Source: Phoenix dactylifera (taxonomy: Eukaryota; Streptophyta; Magnoliopsida; Arecales; Arecaceae). From it: a stretch of DNA of 64,000 nt. The DNA lies in contig NW_024068038.1 in NCBI RefSeq assembly GCF_009389715.1, forward strand, positions 221,693 to 285,692. The letters run 5' to 3'. Under the pieces are notes generated by a model. It did not search any database. It was not told where the DNA came from and saw only the letters and a list, made by a program, of their open reading frames with translations. The position numbers were made by a program, and so were the translations under genes. Below are positions 11,308 through 22,860 of this stretch, piece after piece; the stretch's first letter is position 1, and each line of letters begins with the position of its first letter.

Positions 11308-12125
11308 TGTTGCTGGTGGTCCAAACCGAGAACGATTGGCACTGCGGTGTGAACGGGGTTCCGTCTGAGTTGTCTTGGTTGGTGTTGGTTGCGCTCCACC
11401 TTCCGCCAAGAAACCTGCAAACAAGCCTTGCACCACCACCAGGGTGGTGATGGCCCTCCGACGGTCAAGTCAGAGGAGATTGGAGGAGGAGGAGAGGTGA
11501 TAATCGCAAGTAAGAGAGTGCTCTGGGAGATATTGCTCACCTCCCCCCTTTCTCCCCCCAGCCGCATATATACCTGGCTGGGGGGTCTCTCAGGGGGGTT
11601 CGTTATCGTGGGGCACGATGGTGTGGCCACTGACATGGCCGTTACAGGGCGTCGTGGAGCAGCACCGGGTACGGCCACGTCAGGGCATAGTGGGGCTCCG
11701 CTTTGTACGGCTGATGCAGGAGATCGTGGAGCAGCATCGGATACAGCCGTTGCAGGGAGTAGTGGAGCAGGAGGCCGCGGCGTGCCTCTGGGGAATAGCC
11801 TGTCGTTATCAAGAGATCTCCGACTCGGGGTCGGAGCGCTGGATCAAGGGGCAGCCGACTCGGGGTCGGGCTGCGGAGCCGAGGATATCCGACTCGGGGT
11901 CGGATTGCTGGATCAAAGGGCAGCCGACTCGGGGTCGGGCTGCGGAGCCGAGGATGTCCGACTCGGGGTCGGATTGCTGGATCAAGGGGCAGCCGACTCG
12001 GGGTCGGGCTGCGGAGCCGAGGACGTCCGACTCGGGGTCGGATTGCTGGATCAAAGGGCAGCCGTAGTCTTCCTGGGCGCGCGTGCCGGTCACGTGGGGC
12101 ATGGCGGCTTATTTCCCCCGTAACA
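11308..12125 (-). repeat. LTR of the Tat-type element (5' LTR on the minus strand)
   Basis: This is the partner of the repeat at 1278-2095, with the same 69 bp internal tandem unit. The inner edge at 11307 is followed, on the minus strand, by TTGGCGCTAGAGGAAGG, the expected place for a tRNA primer-binding site. The tRNA was not identified. Confidence 0.95.
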
Positions 12126-12130
12126 AGTTT

Positions 12131-12179
12131 AATTAGTAATTTTGCTCCTCAAAAAGCTAGGCAAATTATTTTTAAATAA
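12131..12179 (+). CDS. hAT transposase, last codons beyond the LTR insertion
   Basis: Leaving out the LTR element and one copy of its AGTTT duplication, the transposase frame runs on from 1277: the split codon TTA is followed by residues reading ISNFAPQKARQIIFK and a TAA stop at 12177-12179. The dimerisation region ends about 30 residues upstream, so this is a normal C-terminal tail for the family. The perfect phase match shows that the LTR element is the younger insertion. Confidence 0.8.
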
Positions 12180-12412
12180 AAATTTTAAAATATTTTTATA
12201 CTTATTAAAAAAATTATTATTTAAATAATAATAAAAAAAGTCCCTTCTAATGAATTCGCTTAAGACAAGTCATGCCATAATATGGCTTTCTTTCGAGCGG
12301 AAGGACTAGTCCCCTTCTTTTTCCCCGCAATCCATATAGCGGTGGCTCTGGCCGACCTTTCCTCAGGCGCCGCTTCTAGCAGTTTGCCCCCAAATGTATT
12401 GGGCCGCCCCTG
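12180..12412 (+). mobile_element. 3' untranslated end and terminal inverted repeat of the hAT transposon
   Basis: AT-rich DNA follows the transposase stop, then GC-richer sequence ending in GGGCCGCCCCTG at 12401-12412. Its reverse complement, CAGGGGCGGCCC, is a typical hAT terminal inverted repeat. The other end lies outside the window, so the pairing and the expected 8 bp duplication (candidate TAGCCAAC at 12413-12420) cannot be confirmed here. Confidence 0.6.
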
Positions 12413-14827
12413 TAGCCAACATTGCACTTGATTTGGCTACATAAACCATTTTGAGAGATACCCTTTAATGTTACACAGTGGAAGGGAAAACCGAATCTAT
12501 GCCTTGTCACTACAATTGTCATAAAAATAATTAAGATCGACTGACATCCTTCCATCTATATCCAATCCAAAGGCTTGCATGGGCAAAATACACCAAAGAC
12601 TCTGTACTTTGTACTTCACACACCACTGCATTGCAGGTCTTTGCCCCCCTGTTTGCTGAAATATTATATAATGACAGTCCCATCATTCACTGGAGCCCAC
12701 AGAAATATTTTGTTGACCAGCTCAAAATGAGGCACTCTGTTCTCTTCTCCTTGATCCTCGGTTAGCTTTGTTTCTTTATTCACTTTTCTTGTGGGGGTAG
12801 AGATCCTTAGTCTGCAGTGATGGGCAGGCTTCATGTGTAAATTCCTAAGGCCACAGATCAAGCACCTCTTGTATGTTTTTTTTTTTTTTAAACCTTTTCC
12901 CTTGCTGCTGTGCCAGAGCCAGTGGTACTCCATTGAACCAACCCACATCTCAGTCTTTCTTCTTTTTCTTTTTTTTTTCTGACTGCATGGAGAAGAGGGA
13001 TCTCACAGGGATTAAAGAAGTTTATCTCATTTCCAACCATCTGCTCAGAGATCAGACAGTAGTGAGTGATAAGGCCTCACACCAGCTTTGAGGCATGGAA
13101 GACTCGCAAAGTGTCCCCTTCCCCATTGGAAAACAGCACCGCCCACGTGCTGGACTGGCATGAAAGAAATTGGCAGCACTAGGCCTTCTTTTATCACTCA
13201 ACATCCAATACTTTTGTATGTTACAAGCTAAGGTGAGGCCTTCAATGGTTATGTGGACCAAGCCCTGGACTATTCAGAACATCGGACATAAACTAGTAAC
13301 TAATGATTACGTTATTATCAAATACATCAATTTCTGAAATTTTTCCGGGAGAAAAGCTTTTATTCTACTTTCTTATGACATGGCATATACTTTTAGGAGT
13401 AGGATCCATGCGAGCGTTTGTTTAGTCCTACATCGATTAATTACCAAGAAGATTTCGGATATTTATACAGGATCAAAGAACCAAATAATACCTTATGACT
13501 AGATTTTTTGAGCAAGATCCTGAATTGTTACATACTGATTGGACAGTAAACATATATGGCTAATCATATTGGCATATACTTTATTTTCTGATACATACAT
13601 GTATTTACTGTAGATTGCTGTAAATAAAAATCTGGTTTTACTGCAAAAAGAAAACAGTAACTCGTACTACATATAGATTTATCATCCCTTGTTTAAGGTG
13701 AAGCTCCATGGAATAATGTGTGATCATCATATGGATGATATGTCCAATGTTCTTAGGGGCAGTACTTGTGGACTCTTTTTTGCAGCCATGGAGAGAGAGA
13801 TCTCTCTTTCATATAAAGTTGAGCGTCTTTTAGTCTGGCCTTTTCCCTGTAGGAGTTTGAAAAAAAAAAACAACAGAACTTTTGATCTCCATACGAAATA
13901 TCTTTCGGTGAAACATCCTGAGGGTTGCCGTGCAGCATGAGAGAGACAATTACTCCATATTCATGAACAGTCATTTAGATTCTCCACAAGCAAAAAGCTC
14001 GGTTCTGGCTTCATGACACAGCACAAAGCAAAACAATAAAGGCAGCACCATCTCATTCCCAAGACCAAGCAAAATCCAATCACAGTTTACACCCACTTTA
14101 CAAGCTTTCAGCTGGCCAGCTTGCAACCCAAGTGCATCTGATCATACCAGCACTCTCTCACTGCTTTTTTTTTTTTTCATTTTTTCCTTTTCTTTGGTAA
14201 ATCAGCGTCTCACTTACACATAGATGTGAGTGCGCTACGAGGAATTAGAATACAAAACACGATCGAGGCCCTGTGGGACAGGGCCAATGCCATCTCGCTG
14301 CTTTGAAGTTCTCTCCAAGACTCATCAAAGCGTCCCAAATACCTCCACCTCAAATAGCAATGGACTTTCAATACTACTGTTCACAAGGATCCCTCCACAG
14401 GTCCCATGGGTCTCACCACATCACACTTCAGGACAAACAAAAACAGTAAAGGAATTACAACGAATATGGGCAAGCATTCATGAATGAATGACAAGGGCTA
14501 TAAACCAAAAGGAATCCATCCATTCCTATTCACAAAAATCACTATGTGCCATGGCCTATTGGGGTTTATCTCCTCGTAGTCAGCCTTTTTGTAACTTTGA
14601 GCTGTAGCTTTTGCCTTTATTTTTTTTTCCTCCCTTCTTTTTACGCCAACTAGTGTGAGAAAGTTGACCTCAAAAACTAAAAACCAAACCTTTTCAAGCT
14701 AAGTCATCCATCAATTAGAAAATCTGACTTAAGTAGAGAATCAAATCATGCCCCATGGACCCTGAAACAAAAAAAATAACCATTGCCTGGGTCTCTGAAC
14801 TCCATCTCAACTCCATTTGATTGATTT
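12413..14827. other. Intergenic region between the hAT element and the cyclin gene
   Basis: No coding sequence is recognised. It holds poly-T runs (12877, 14166), a diverged LTR-like piece (listed separately) and AT-rich DNA. The part just above 14500 probably includes the 3' UTR of the minus-strand cyclin gene, though no polyadenylation site can be fixed by eye. Confidence 0.5.
13399..13532 (+). repeat. Diverged solo LTR of the TRIM family found at 33753-34191
   Basis: About 134 bp aligns with the 137 bp LTRs near 33.8 and 34.1 kb. Shared blocks include GTTTAGTCCTACATCG, TTATACAGGATCAAAGAACC, AAATAATACCTTA and GAATTGTTACA. No primer-binding site follows and there is no partner nearby, so it looks like an old solo LTR. 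Confidence 0.65.
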
Positions 14828-16125
14828 CTACTCGGCATGCGGCGATTCTGACCTTCTCCTCTTACTGCTTCTTGCTGTGAAAGAGGTGGTGGCAATTAAA
14901 TTCTTTGATGGTTTCAGCTTCTCCTTGTGTGACTCCTGAATCATCAGGCAATAGCAGGAGAACACATGCTCCTGGCACAGGATAATAACAGTTCACCTAC
15001 TCATCACTTCCATTCTCTCCTAACTTTCCTTATGGAGATACTAAATCTATATAAATTCCAATCAAAAAGTTAAAACTTACAGTCTCCAGTGATCCACGTA
15101 GCGAGATTGTTCTCTTCTTAAACTCAGCTAAATTTTGAGTTAATCTTTCATCAAACGCGGCCAGAGTTGCTGCAGCCGCTATGACCGATGGGCGATGATC
15201 CACTAAATTCATCACTGAAAAAAGAAGAAGAGAGAGTATTATTAGTCCTTAGCTTATGAACTCCAATCCAACAGCCTAAAGAATTTCATAAATTGATGGC
15301 GACCAACCTCCAGTGGCTGCAAAAATAAATCCAATGGCTCTTGCCATCAAATTACTCCATTTGTGTTCTTGTAACCTGGACGCAAAATAACTTAGATATG
15401 CAAATGGAGTTACTGAATTCAACCTCCATTCCAATGTATTCAGAACAAGAAACTCCATCCTTCGTATCAGATTGCTCTTAAAATCATATCGGAACTCCGA
15501 CAGCGCCGGGACCTTGCATTCCTCCATCTTTGCCGCCAGAGACAAACAAGCCACTGACAGTAACTGAACAGCCCAAATCTTTCCCTTCTGATCGATTACA
15601 CTAGAATCATTCAGTAGACAGAACTAAAGAATCAGATAGCAAGACAGAGTCAGAAAATGAAGCAAATCATTACATCATCAATTCTTCGATGCATGAGAAA
15701 GCGATCGAGATAAGTCACAGCCATGTATGCCGTCTTCGAGCAGAAGCCGAAGCAAGCCTTGGTCTGTTAAAAAGAAATTGGCTGCGATTAGAAGATAAGA
15801 ATTGGAGAATGAAATGAATGGATTTAAATGGATCGATACCGACTTTCAGAATCCATCGGACGGCATCAGAGCGAGCACATTTCAGCCAATCTTCGGAGGA
15901 GTCATCATATACTCTGCTTCCTCTGCTGTCGGAGCGGACGCTCTCTTTGGAGAACAGCATGTCGATGTAGTCATCCTCCTCTGTTTCCGAGAAAATGCAG
16001 CAATCGTTATAAACCGTTACCATATCACTCTTTTCCTCTTCATCACCATCGCCAAGGAGAAGAGTTGATCCATCTTCTTGGCAGATGAGGTTGGAGAGCG
16101 AAACAGAGCAATCGGAATCCTCCAT
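14828..16125 (-). CDS. CYCD5: D-type cyclin, CYCD5-like (five exons, complete)
   Basis: Exons on the minus strand are 16125-15844, 15763-15674, 15587-15308, 15214-15081 and 14971-14828, giving 309 residues. The N-terminus has LICQE (residues 13-17), an LxCxE retinoblastoma-binding motif, followed by an acidic stretch. The cyclin box starts at AVRWILK and includes CFGFCSKTAYMAVTYLDRFL and SVACLSLAAKMEE. The last exon reads EHVFSCYCLMIQES and ends in basic SSKRRRSESPHAE, as in monocot CYCD5 proteins. D cyclins bind CDKA and drive G1/S entry by phosphorylating RBR in the nucleus. All junctions keep phase. The exon 1 donor is AAA|GTCGGT, a weak but GT-type site; no other donor tried keeps the frame. 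The length is slightly below the family's usual 310-370. The subfamily call is firm to moderate. Confidence 0.9.
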
Positions 16126-16599
16126 TTGGATAGCTTGGCTCTCTGCTCTTGAAGGTTTCAGGAGTCCATTTCCCGTGGCCGGTCAAAAATCCCCATTAGG
16201 GAGGAAACGAGAGTCCATTTCCCACAATCGGTCAAAATCCCCGGGGGATTTAACCGCCGGCGGAGGAGAACGGTGAGGATGGAAGATCCGGGCGTCGGTC
16301 CCCGAAAATATAGAGAATGGTGGTGGAAGCGGATTCTGGCGGAGTTTTCTAGCTCCGGCCGTGAGAGGGAGAAAAAGAAAGAGATGTGACAATCTGAGCT
16401 GGTATTTGTTTAGTTATACGTCGTTGTTATATTAGATCCAAAAAAAATCCAAATAAATATTGGAAGTAAATTTTCTGAAATATTTTGACAGGATTTGATG
16501 GAATTTAGATTCTAGCGCTAATCCAACTTCAATTATATACTTGGACATTTATACCGACCTAAATTTTCAAATAATATTTTTTTTGGGTCTACCTGAGCC
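16126..16599 (-). promoter_or_regulatory. 5' leader and upstream region of the cyclin gene
   Basis: GC-richer DNA up to about 16390, with CCGCCGG and CCCCGGGG stretches, suits a 5' UTR. Beyond it the sequence turns AT-rich. No clear TATA box or E2F site (TTTCCCGC type) was recognised; the TTTCCCGTGG near 16170 is only a partial match. Confidence 0.4.
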
Positions 16600-17110
16600 T
16601 ACTTTGAAAAGGCTACTATAGGGATATGCTGATGAACCACTCCTTGGGAGAGAAATATAGGTAAATCAAATGCACCAAGATAATATTTTGTTGGGTCTTC
16701 TTTAGAAGGACTGATATAGGAAAATGTGGATGAGTTGTTCCTTATGAGAGAAACTTGGTTGAGCTAGATGCCATGGCTTATACTTAGCCTTACATCGGTT
16801 TTATGCTGCGTTTATTTTGGAAGGACTACTATAGGAAAATGTGGATGAGCTATTCCTTAGAAGAGAAACATGGGAGAGTTGGATGCTAGGGTTTATGTTT
16901 AATCCTGTATGGTTATGTGCTAGAAAGATACTGAATATTTATATAGGTTAAGGAAGCTAAATAATATATTTTTGGCTCCTACGGATACATGTAGGTAAGC
17001 TGCTCGTTAGGAGAAAAATGTGTGCGAAGCATTCCTTTGGAAGGATTTCATTTATAGGGAAATGTGGGTGAGTCGTTCCTTTGGAGAGATCAATGTGAGA
17101 TTTAGATAAG
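16600..17110. repeat. Degenerate repeat cluster, about five diverged copies
   Basis: A block of the form AGGAAAATGTGGATGAG followed by a CTCCTTAGGAGAGAAAC-like segment recurs near 16620, 16716, 16834, 16987 and 17057. Spacings are irregular (96, 118, 153 and 70 bp). Copies 2 and 3 are closest. A piece near 16785 (CTTACATCGGTTTTATG) and one near 16945 (TATTTATATAGG) recall the TRIM LTR seen at 33.8 kb, so the cluster may be an eroded nest of such elements. Confidence 0.45.
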
Positions 17111-20100
17111 AAGGGTTTTGAGACCATTTTATTTTATTAAAATATGCCTAGGCTCCGTATCGAGGGGGGAAAAAAAAAGATGCCTAGACTTACTGGAATT
17201 TCGGATCTTGTTTGATTTGATCTGGATGGTTGTGGATGGAATCAAGAAGATGTTGTATCGTAGCTCGTGTATGAACTTCATTAGGTCAAGTTAGTCAATG
17301 TGAAAAAAAAAATTTAGTTAGCAATGCCTTGAAAGTTTAATTAAAAATGTTTTCTGGAAGACTGCAATTAAGGAGTTACCAATGGATTAGCGTGATGTTG
17401 TTATGCTGTCGAATTATGCGAATTGACTATGCACCATATTCAATGGTAAGGATGTGTACCTGAAGTCAAAGAAGTCATATGTTAATCACTCTTTTGAATT
17501 GCAGTAATACGTCATAGTGATTCATGCTAATGCATGGACATGAAAAATGTGATGTGTCTCTCAGAGATACATTTAAAGTGTTGTATACTCCAATTTTTAC
17601 AGAAATTTCTCATGACTACAAATTAACTGTCCAACATTCACCATGAATCATGCCAAAGTGGATGTTCACCATCTATGGGGATGTTTTGTAGAGAGGTAAT
17701 AATGTGTTAATATATGGTTGCATATAACATGTTTCTTCTCAGTTTATGAGGATGTTAGGTGATCGATTAACGAAGACAATAGTGTCGTGTTAATATTTGG
17801 TTGCATATAACCTGCATCCTTTTAGGGCATGTGTACAACACTGGGTTTGGTTGTGATACATGGAAGAATTACAATATTCGGTTGATATGTGGCATGAAGT
17901 TACTTGGATGATGAATTTACTTAACTAAACAATTTTTTTTTTTTGAAAGGAAAGAACATATATTGTGTAGTGAACTATGGAATTGGCTATTTTGATGAAC
18001 TACCAAGGTATAAGTTGGGACAAGATTATGACATCATAGTTTTATGTGCCATTAAAGTCCATTGATTTAGATTAGGGTTTAGTAGCCAAAACTGGAGGTA
18101 GGAGATAATTGTGGGTGTAGGTAAGTAGATTCTTCAATAGACACTTGAAGCATGGAGGTGCTTAACAAGTTGATCCGGGTTCGAGATTCTAAGAAGTTTC
18201 CAAAATATGTGCATTAACTTAGATCGATGAAAAGTTTCATCTCTTAAAATTTAGGATATAGAGTTATGACATTAGCTAAATAAATATGGATATATCTATC
18301 CATGCACATTTTTCAATCTCCTTGCTAAGAGCTCTTATTTTAAGGGATAAAAATTGGGGTTGTAAGTTTTTACCATTTCTCATTTTATCCTTTTTTCACT
18401 TGCTCATAGTTATACTAAAGTTGGTGGCTATATTTTTTTAGCTAGTCTTGAAAGCACTATTATGATGTGGCATGTTCAATTAGGTGAGCAGTCAAAGGCT
18501 CACTCGTTTTGTATTAGTTAAGGACATAGCCCATATGCATATAGTAATTAAGTGGTAAGAGGACGATGACGTATAAATTGACGAAGTCATCGGCAATTGA
18601 ACAGTGACTTGAGTTTGAGTCCTGCCCTCATCAAATTTCAATAGAGTATTATTGTTCTAAACTAGCACATAACCTAGACGGTGCACCAGTCAATTTTTTT
18701 TCCTTCTATCAAATATTCTTGCAATGCAATATAGCAATATAACAAATTGGAATAAATAAAAGACTTCAATAGCTCAATTTCTATTGCATGTTAAACGATA
18801 AATTTTAATTATGGTCGTGTAAAAACTCCATATAATATTGTCGTTCATATAGCAAATGGAAAACTCAATATAAGCTGAACTTTCGTATAGAAACTCCTGT
18901 CATTAATATTAGCCCATGTGATGCACTACAATTTGTTTCTCCCTTTTTCAACTATTTTTAAAATACAATATAATAATATCATAAATTATAATAAATAGAA
19001 GATTGCAATAGTCAGATTTCTAATAGTTTTTTGTTACCTTCCATAGTTTGTTCATTTGAGAAATGCTACATATGAAAAGTTCCTCGTACCATATGATATG
19101 GGAGAATTGGTATCTCTTGCGAGACTTAATGCCTAGCCAATACATGAATGATATGGTTGAATGTTGAGTTGCTAGGCCAGCATCAATCTGGAACTTTTTG
19201 TGTGCACAAAATAGGAGCCCCGAAGCATTTTCCTTGCAATTTTTCGCTCCTATGGAACCTTTACAAAACTATAGAATCCTTCATGAAAGATAGGCCTGTT
19301 TTTTTGTAAGTAAGATAGTTTGTCCTACTCCAATAGGAGCCCTAGAGGTCATCTCTTACTGATTCAGTCCCATGACCAATTTTAATATGTGACTTGCAAA
19401 GTTGCAATTCAATAATCTGAGCCAAATGTACCAGCCAGCGGTTGTTCAGGTTAGCAGGTAAACTTCTTCAGTTTATAATAACCTCTCATTAATCTCGTGA
19501 ATCCCAAGTTGGCCAGGATTTAAAGGAAGGGCATGAACCTTAATTATACTATATGCATTATAGCCCCCAACATATATTTTGAAATGCCATGACATCCCAT
19601 CCAACTGCATAGGACAGTGAAGGAGATAATGAAGGAACAATAGAGCTTGTTTATAGGCTTTGATTGCTTGTCTCCATGTTGATGTCCTTAACCTACAAAG
19701 ACAGGATTAATAAGAATCTGAGAAAGCATTGATGGAGAGGCATCAGAGATGCATTGTTAATTGAAAAATCCAAAGACCTACACAGGATCCAAAACCAACC
19801 CGAGTTGTCATCACTTTGATTTTTGGTGGCCTTGTGTTGTTGAATTTTTGGCTGCATTAATTCAAGACCTAGGCCCCAATACCTTACATCTTTGGAGATT
19901 TCCGACCTTGATGGCATCACTACTTTAATCTTTTTTTTTTTAAAGTTCAGAGTCCTGACTTGATAGGATTGTTTTTACTACCTGCTTCTGCTGCAGGTTC
20001 TAATTAATTGGAGCCTAGGGCACAAATGAACTATAATACCGATCTTTGATCAAGTCTTCCTCTGAATTTTCTGATGCTGGTGTTTAAATGGCTTTGAAGA

Positions 20101-22555
20101 TTAGATAGTTAAGTTCACTTTTCATAGGTTAGTTAATACAAAGGAAAAAATGGTCCCCCTTCCTTGCTTGTCAACGTTTGCAAAGTGAAATCTGACCAGT
20201 TCTGCTGTCGGGCTGATCAAATTTTCCTTCCATTCCAGTTTGAAATTTTGATGGTGGAAATGATTTTAATTTATGCCTAAGTTAGAAGTATTATAGGTTA
20301 CAGGTGTTTATAACATTAAAGAATTGGAAAGAAAGTTGAAAGAAAAAATTCTAGATCTCTGACTTCAGCCCAACAATTATTTCTCTCACCCTTCACATCT
20401 ATGGATCAATCATATCAAAGTTGTTGGTGGACGAGGGCTACTTAAATGGAATTTTAGACATGGTTGTGTCACATTAATTCTTAAAACTGATCTCTTCGAA
20501 AGGCAATGACTTAAAATGATACATTTAATCATTAAAAAGTATTTGCAAACATGCACAATCTTGCAACTGATGATGGTTCATTGTAATTGAGTTGCTTTAG
20601 GTGCTTGTTCACATAGGTATTTGAAGCTACAAAAAATAACTCCAAAAAAGAACAACTTAATTGTAGTCAAACTGTTGCAAGTGAGAGTATTTGAAAAACA
20701 GATTGCTAAACCAACTAGCTAGGGTTGGATACAACATAGTGCTTGACCCAAGGGCTGAGATTACCAATCACATAAATACAGTAATAATAAGTTGAGTTAT
20801 TATAGCTAAGCATGGTTAGGAGCATACATTGGAGCTTAGCTTGAATTTGAATATAATTGGAGACTTCCAAATGCAAAAAAGAATAAATGTCTTTTTATCC
20901 CTGCATTTTTGAAGAAAAGGGAGGAAGAATACATTTTCCAAACCAAATTATGACTTTGCTGGTTATTAAGCGAAAAGGAGACTGTGATTCCATCACCAAA
21001 CTAATGGTTGTGACTCCTAAGAAAGGAATATTTATTGAATGAATATAATTCATCAATTGAGAGAACTATCCTTGATTACCTTTTCTCTTCAACAAATTAT
21101 GCATGTTTGCATCTCATCTTATGTCTCATCAATTGATAGGATCATGCCCATCTATCAAAGACTTCTTCCTCTTTTAACTAGTTACATGCTATTACATTAA
21201 TCTAACTTTAAGAATCTCTATTGATGAATATAAACTTTTAATACATTAACTTAAATGAAAATTTGAAGCACGTATATCACAAACACAAAAGAGAATCTTT
21301 GAAGTACAAGAGACATAAAAGGACCAAACATTTTGGTAGTTCTCTCTCGGACGTTGGAGTGGTCCTGCGAAATTTGGATGTCGCTTCTATTTGGCCTAAA
21401 CTACTGCACTGACTCCATGGAAACTTTGGAAAATTGAATCCCAAGTACCTCACACAGAATGGTAGGTCTTAATATTGGATTCCGCTTTCTAATAATGTCA
21501 TGATTTAGGAGAGGCTTGCTGGGCTGCTCGTAGAAAAGAAAAAAAAAATTCTTACTAAAATATATATATTTTTTTGAAAAACTGTTATCTGGATATATAG
21601 TATCTGAAAAAATATTTTTTACATATTTTATTGATCATGAAAAATGGCACATTCTAAATTAGTTTATATTTGATTAAGCATTTACTTTTCTATAAAAGTT
21701 ATGTAAAATATTTGTTATACTCAGAGAAAAATCTTACAATATTCTATCTAAGAGCTTTAGGACATTTTTTGAAAAAAAAAAAAATCATAATTTTCAACCA
21801 GTAAAAATTAGATTTTTTTTTGTTCCACGTGAATTTTTCTTCCTCGTAAAAAGTAAAAAATCTTGTTTTCCATCTCTCTTTTTAAAAAACTCTAATCAAA
21901 TATAAAATATTTTATTTATTTATTTATTTATTTTCTTTCTTTCTTTTCTTTCCATAAATTAAACAAGTCTTTAGACTTTTTGGTACAAATAATTAGCCAT
22001 AGGTCACCTAATCCACAAGCTAATGGTCCAGGCCCTATCCATTAACCCCGTTGATCATCCAGCTGTGTGTTAATGGTGGGCTTGCAACCACTAGTCATTC
22101 TCAGCTCTGGAATCAGCCCCCTCTAAAGAGAGAAGGGGACCAACCAAGCATCCAAATACCAATATTAAATATAGTTGGTAAGAAAGGGAGAGGCATGTAC
22201 AAACCCTGTGGAAAAATGTCAGAACGAAGCCACTCTTCTTCGTTGTTTCCTTTGGCTCCCTAAGCATCCGTCACCCTACTTGAATGTTAGTAATTAAAGA
22301 AGGAACAGTGATGTGCAAGGGCCACACCACTCCATGGAAGCCTTCCAAATGCCAAAGTCTAAGAGTAGTCATGTCATGGGGGTCCCTTCCACACCTTGGG
22401 AAAGGGCACGCGACGTGCAAGGCTCTTCAAGTATCAGAGCTGTTTCATTCAATAAAGTGGTGAGAATACTGGGGCCCAAAAAATTTGCCATTATCTACTG
22501 TTTAAAATAAATTAAGATGGACTAATTTATATGCATTGCCATGAGCCGAGCTAAC
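17111..22555. other. Gene-poor AT-rich intergenic region
   Basis: I see no gene in these 5.4 kb. There is a possible SINE head at 18540-18660 with a pol III A-box-like TTAAGTGGTAAGAGG and a B-box-like GAGTTTGAGTCC. A TTTA microsatellite lies near 21912. Other short ORFs have no recognisable motif. The rest is AT-rich unique-looking or decayed repeat DNA. Confidence 0.45.
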
Positions 22556-22559
22556 AGCG

Positions 22560-22860
22560 ACATGGAAAAATTTTTCCCATACTAGGTACGTTCTAAGTAT
22601 GATTGTATCCATATTGAAGAAGATTCGGCTACTATAATCGAGAAGATTCAAGAATGGCGCACTGCAATAGATGGACAGTTTCTGCTCCAAAATATTCGAA
22701 GGATCGCAAAGACTGTGGTTCCTTCAGAGCTATTCATGTTTATTGGGAGGTAAACACTGTAGCTGATTGGATGGTCTTCTTCGGAGCGCATCATTCGAAA
22801 AAAATTTTCTAGGTAAATCAGATAGATATTTTTTACTTTTTTTCATCAACTTTTTTTTTT
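22560..22860 (+). mobile_element. LINE fragment, RNase H-like end
   Basis: One frame reads EDSATIIEKIQEWRTA and a neighbouring frame reads IHVYWEVNTVADWM. These match the second half of the RNase H domain (DSA and H-x-Y-R-E-x-N-x-A-D-W motifs) at the C-terminus of plant L1-type LINEs. Frames are shifted relative to each other and stops are present, so it is a dead fragment. Confidence 0.6.

Larger units (their letters stand above)
1278..12125 (-). mobile_element. Ty3/gypsy LTR retrotransposon, Tat-type, nested in a hAT transposon
   Basis: The element is 10,848 bp with two 818 bp LTRs that begin TG and end CA, and a perfect 5 bp target duplication AGTTT (1273-1277 and 12126-12130). Reading on the minus strand the order is LTR, a TGGCGC-type primer-binding site next to 11307, gag plus aspartic protease, a short integrase end, a long region with tandem arrays and an opposite-strand gene, a purine-rich tract next to 2096, and LTR. 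The LTRs differ at 3 of 818 sites (about 0.4%), so insertion was recent, of the order of 0.1-0.2 million years with a grass-type rate and older with a slow palm rate. Only part of pol is recognisable, so it is broken and could move only with help. The Tat assignment rests on the antisense gene and the array position. Confidence 0.93.
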
